Below are positions 12,965-14,733 of a DNA stretch of 14,733 bases, one piece after another (positions within the stretch are counted from its first letter, which is position 1; every line of letters starts with the position of its first letter). The position numbers and the translations under genes were made by a program. The stretch lies in contig CAOJNR010000005.1 of the NCBI GenBank assembly GCA_948439925.1, positions 1 through 14,733 of the forward strand, in the 5' to 3' direction. This DNA is from an uncultured Clostridia bacterium (GTDB lineage Bacteria; Bacillota; Clostridia; Christensenellales; UBA1242). A model generated the notes under the pieces. It was not told where the DNA came from. It was given only the letters and a program-made list of their open reading frames with translations, and did no database searches.

Positions 12965-13003
12965 TGAATTTTTGAATGTTTTTTAACTTTATCGCATTTC
13001 ATT

Positions 13004-13031
13004 TTGCAATTTCTTAAAAATATATTAAAAT
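13004..13031 (+). promoter_or_regulatory. Promoter of the yqeY-phosphoesterase pair
   Basis: TTGCAA (13004-13009), 16-bp spacer, TAAAAT (13026-13031), followed by AAAGGAG (13040-13046) before the ATG at 13053. Confidence 0.55.
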
Positions 13032-13052
13032 ATCTAAGTAAAGGAGATATAT

Positions 13053-13478
13053 ATGTTATACGATGAAATCAAAAAAGCAAACATTGAAGCTATGAAAAAT
13101 AAGGACACACTTGCGCGTTCTATTTACAGTGTGCTTCTCAATAAATTCATGCTTGAAAACATCAAAAAGCGTGAGAAAGGCGAAGAAATCACTGACGCCG
13201 ACATTTCAAACATTATGCAAAAGACAGTTAAAGAACTCAGCGAAGAAAAAGAAAACTATCTCAAAGTGTCAAACACTGCTGAGGCTGAAAAGATTGACGG
13301 ACAAATCAAAATTATCGAAAAGTTTATGCCAAAAATGATGAGCAAAGAAGAGATTGCCTCTGTTATTGCTTCACTTGATGACAAGTCAATCCCAGCAGTT
13401 ATGAAACACTTTAAACTCAACTTCAACGGCAAATGCGACATGCGTCAAGTTCAAGAAGTTTTGAAGGAAATGCAATGA
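13053..13478 (+). CDS. yqeY: YqeY/GatB-like protein
   Basis: A 141-residue cytoplasmic protein of the YqeY family, which carries the helical domain also found at the C-terminus of GatB (the tRNA-binding tail domain). Family marks are the N-terminal LYDEIKKANIEAMKNKDTLARSIYSVL, ADISNIMQKTVKELSEEKENYLK, the IIEKFMPKMMSKEEI hinge and the closing helix CDMRQVQEVLKEMQ (usual form of the last part: G-x-x-D...V...L). Its function is not established; a tRNA-linked role is suggested by the GatB relation. Length is normal (about 145-150). The start ATG follows AAAGGAGATATAT. The stop overlaps the next start (ATGA at 13475-13478), so the two genes are translationally coupled. Confidence 0.9.
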   Translation: MLYDEIKKANIEAMKNKDTLARSIYSVLLNKFMLENIKKREKGEEITDADISNIMQKTVKELSEEKENYLKVSNTAEAEKIDGQIKIIEKFMPKMMSKEEIASVIASLDDKSIPAVMKHFKLNFNGKCDMRQVQEVLKEMQ

Positions 13479-14176
13479 AAGTTTTTGCGATAAGCGATTT
13501 GCATTTGTCAATCAACAATCCAAAGCCTATGGACATTTTTGGGCCAGTCTGGGACAACTATGTTGACAAAATCTTTGCTGACTGGAAAGCAAAAGTGAGC
13601 GAAAATGATATCGTTCTGCTTGCTGGTGATTTCTCTTGGGCAATGCAACTTGAAGATGCCATGGCTGACTTTGAAATGCTCAAAAATCTGCCCGGCAAAA
13701 AAGTTATCATTCGTGGCAATCATGACTACTGGTGGAAAAGCATTTCAGCCGTGCGCAATGCGCTTCCAGAAGGATTCTATGCCATTCAAAACGACTCCAT
13801 TCGCTTTGACGGCGTTGTCATTTGTGGCACTCGTGGTTGGATTGTTCCAGACGGCGTTCAGCCTTTTTCAGAAGAGAATCAAAAGATTTATGACCGCGAA
13901 GTCATACGCCTTGAACTAACTTTAAATTCGGCAGAAAAACTCAAACAAGAGGGCGACAAACTTATCTGCATGATGCACTATCCTCCAACAAACTACAAAC
14001 GTGAAGACAGCCGATTCACCGAACTTATCAACAATTTTAAAGTTGACGCCGTTGTCTATGGTCACCTGCACGCAAAGAAAAAACAACTTCTTGCAACCGT
14101 TCGTGACGATGTAAAATACTACCTCACCTCATGCGATATGACCGAGAACAAGCTTATTGAAATCTGTGAGATTTGA
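13475..14176 (+). CDS. Calcineurin-type metallophosphoesterase
   Basis: A 233-residue cytoplasmic phosphoesterase using two metal ions. All motifs are present in order: D8-L-H10 (ISDLHL), G-D52 (LLAGDFSWAM), G-N82-H83-D (RGNHDYWW), H168 (MMHYPP) and G-H197-L-H199 (VYGHLH). The substrate is unknown; the family includes phosphodiesterases, nucleotide hydrolases and protein phosphatases. The start at 13475 overlaps the yqeY stop and has AAGGA 6 nt upstream inside yqeY; an in-frame ATG at 13433 would add 14 residues but lies deep in yqeY and has no ribosome site. The end of the gene, from about codon 219 (SCDMTENKLIEICEI), is copied twice downstream as relics. There is no terminator right after the stop. 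Confidence 0.9.
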   Translation: MKVFAISDLHLSINNPKPMDIFGPVWDNYVDKIFADWKAKVSENDIVLLAGDFSWAMQLEDAMADFEMLKNLPGKKVIIRGNHDYWWKSISAVRNALPEGFYAIQNDSIRFDGVVICGTRGWIVPDGVQPFSEENQKIYDREVIRLELTLNSAEKLKQEGDKLICMMHYPPTNYKREDSRFTELINNFKVDAVVYGHLHAKKKQLLATVRDDVKYYLTSCDMTENKLIEICEI

Positions 14177-14206
14177 ATTGGAAAGAAAATTAGCTATTAT
14201 TTAGTA

Positions 14207-14221
14207 AGGGCATAATGCCCT
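14207..14221. repeat. TAA-centred mini-palindrome
   Basis: Arms AGGGCA/TGCCCT (6 bp) around TAA, directly abutting relic 1. It aligns with the palindrome at 14297-14311, from which the arms differ by one paired, compensating change. Confidence 0.75.
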
Positions 14222-14268
14222 CATGCGACATGACAGAAAACAAACTTATTAAAATTTGTGAAGTTTAA
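14221..14268 (+). pseudogene. Relic 1 of the metallophosphoesterase 3' end
   Basis: A 48-bp copy of the last 16 codons of the gene at 13475-14176, in frame through its stop (SCDMTENKLIKICEV). It has 9 mismatches; 6 are synonymous third positions, one swaps the stop TGA for TAA, and two change a residue. There is no start codon or ribosome site, so it is not expressed as a gene. Confidence 0.8.
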
Positions 14269-14296
14269 TTTAAACAACATTTTGCAACCAATAATA

Positions 14297-14311
14297 AGTG
14301 CATAATGCACT
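14297..14311. repeat. TAA-centred mini-palindrome
   Basis: Arms AGTGCA/TGCACT (6 bp) around TAA, running into relic 2. Confidence 0.75.
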
Positions 14312-14355
14312 GCGACATGATAGAAAATAAACTTATTGAAATTTGTGAAGTTTAA
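14310..14355 (+). pseudogene. Relic 2 of the metallophosphoesterase 3' end
   Basis: A second in-frame tail copy (CDMIENKLIEICEV then TAA). It differs from relic 1 at 3 of 45 positions, and shares with it GAC, GAA, AAA and the ending GAA GTT TAA against the intact gene. The relics are therefore closer to each other than to the gene. Confidence 0.8.
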
Positions 14356-14386
14356 AAAGCAAAAAAAAATAGGAAGTGAATATAAA

Positions 14387-14419
14387 GGGCTTAAAGCCCC
14401 TAAAATCAGCCTAAGGCTG
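14387..14419. repeat. Two further TAA-centred mini-palindromes
   Basis: GGGCT/AGCCC around TAA at 14387-14399 and CAGCC/GGCTG around TAA at 14407-14419, only 7 nt apart. Neither has an adjoining T-tract. Confidence 0.7.
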
Positions 14420-14448
14420 TATAAAAATTTGATAAAAAGTCAATATGA

Positions 14449-14477
14449 TTGACAAGGGCAAAAATTTATAGTAAACT
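14449..14477 (+). promoter_or_regulatory. Promoter of the right-edge lipoprotein gene
   Basis: Perfect TTGACA (14449-14454), 17-bp spacer, TAAACT (14472-14477). A GGAG ribosome site at 14491-14494 precedes the ATG at 14500. Confidence 0.65.
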
Positions 14478-14499
14478 ACTATATAGACTTGGAGAAATT

Positions 14500-14733
14500 A
14501 TGAAGAAAAAGAATATTTTAAAAATTTGTGGTGCTGTAATCGCTATGCCACTTGTGCTTGTGGGCTGTGCAACAGTTAGCGATGTCATTGACCCTGCCAC
14601 AAACAAAAGTGTTTATTTTGAAGAAATCACCAACTACGGCGGAAACGCTATGCAAATTGGTGACTACCTTTATTATGGCAACACTTACACCGCTGTGTCT
14701 GACGCACAAAACTTTGACTATGCTGGTGCAAGT
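14500..14733 (+). CDS. Lipoprotein, N-terminal part
   Basis: This frame opens at an ATG with GGAG 5 nt upstream and runs 78 codons off the right edge. The N-terminus MKKKNILKICGAVIAMPLVLVGC is a lipoprotein signal: basic start, hydrophobic core and lipobox LVGC with Cys at 23. The mature part begins ATVSDVIDPATNKSVYFEE and continues NYGGNAMQIGDYLYYGNTYTAVSD. That last pattern (a short strand, GDYLYYGN, another strand) resembles the blades of DUF5050-like or WG-like beta-propeller surface proteins, but too little is visible to name it. It has its own promoter downstream of the relic region. Confidence 0.8.
   Translation, partial: MKKKNILKICGAVIAMPLVLVGCATVSDVIDPATNKSVYFEEITNYGGNAMQIGDYLYYGNTYTAVSDAQNFDYAGAS

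Larger units (their letters stand above)
14177..14499. other. 323-bp gene-free stretch: palindromes and gene-tail relics
   Basis: The stretch holds, in order, a TAA-centred palindrome (14207-14221), relic 1 of the phosphoesterase tail (14221-14268), a second palindrome (14297-14311), relic 2 (14310-14355), an A-run (14361-14369), palindromes GGGCT/AGCCC (14387-14399) and CAGCC/GGCTG (14407-14419), and the promoter of the next gene. No intact gene or tRNA is present. Confidence 0.8.

Noticed and set aside
13433..13474. Earlier ATG for the metallophosphoesterase
   Set aside because: It adds 14 non-conserved residues read out of frame from yqeY and has no ribosome site; the ATGA overlap at 13475 is the typical coupled start.

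Overview
The window looks like AT-rich chromosomal DNA from an anaerobic, fermentative low-GC Gram-positive (Bacillota/Clostridia-type) bacterium, possibly an uncultured gut lineage. The basis is AGGAG-type ribosome sites, sigma-A-like TTGACA/TATAAT promoters, U-tract terminators, a CwlD-type cell wall amidase, a possible SpoIIE-type membrane protein, lipoproteins and a pyruvate formate-lyase (PFL) system. No taxonomic marker fixes the lineage, so this placement is an inference.

Layout. Positions 1-1919 are on the minus strand: a membrane protein cut by the left edge, a guanylate kinase and a zinc amidase. At about 1.95-2.0 kb divergent promoters switch to the plus strand: an orphan protein of unknown role (2052-2636), a lipoprotein (2786-3394), a secreted membrane-anchored SH3-like protein (3631-4245), an orphan phage tail-fibre-like coiled-coil protein (4376-5743), a small Smr-domain protein (5814-6152), a PflX-type radical SAM protein (6224-7060) and a small membrane protein (7115-7417). 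A minus-strand secreted protein with a long charged tail (7538-8551) lies divergent from pflB (8724-10991), which is followed by its activase pflA (11166-11885). Then come a minus-strand membrane-anchored Big2-like protein (11995-12624), a minus-strand tRNA-Met (12827-12903), a yqeY-metallophosphoesterase pair with overlapping ATGA (13053-14176), and a lipoprotein cut by the right edge (14500 onward).

The clearest pathway is PflB plus PflA, converting pyruvate and CoA to acetyl-CoA and formate. The other genes are mostly envelope or housekeeping functions, each with its own promoter.

The most interesting signals are non-coding. (1) At 3438-3542 there are four exact DnaA boxes (TTATCCACA), one 8/9 match and one weak site, all in one orientation and spaced by 11, 21, 21, 22 and 21 bp, that is, helically phased. 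(2) Seven tiny palindromes share a TAA/TTA centre but have different, mutually compensating arms; they cluster in the pflB-pflA gap and after the metallophosphoesterase gene. (3) Two relic copies of the metallophosphoesterase 3' end follow that gene, differing from it mostly at synonymous positions, as expected if an older allele was replaced and left its tail behind. (4) Two genes appear leaderless. (5) A promoter is nested in an inverted repeat that pairs with the Shine-Dalgarno site of the tail-fibre-like gene.
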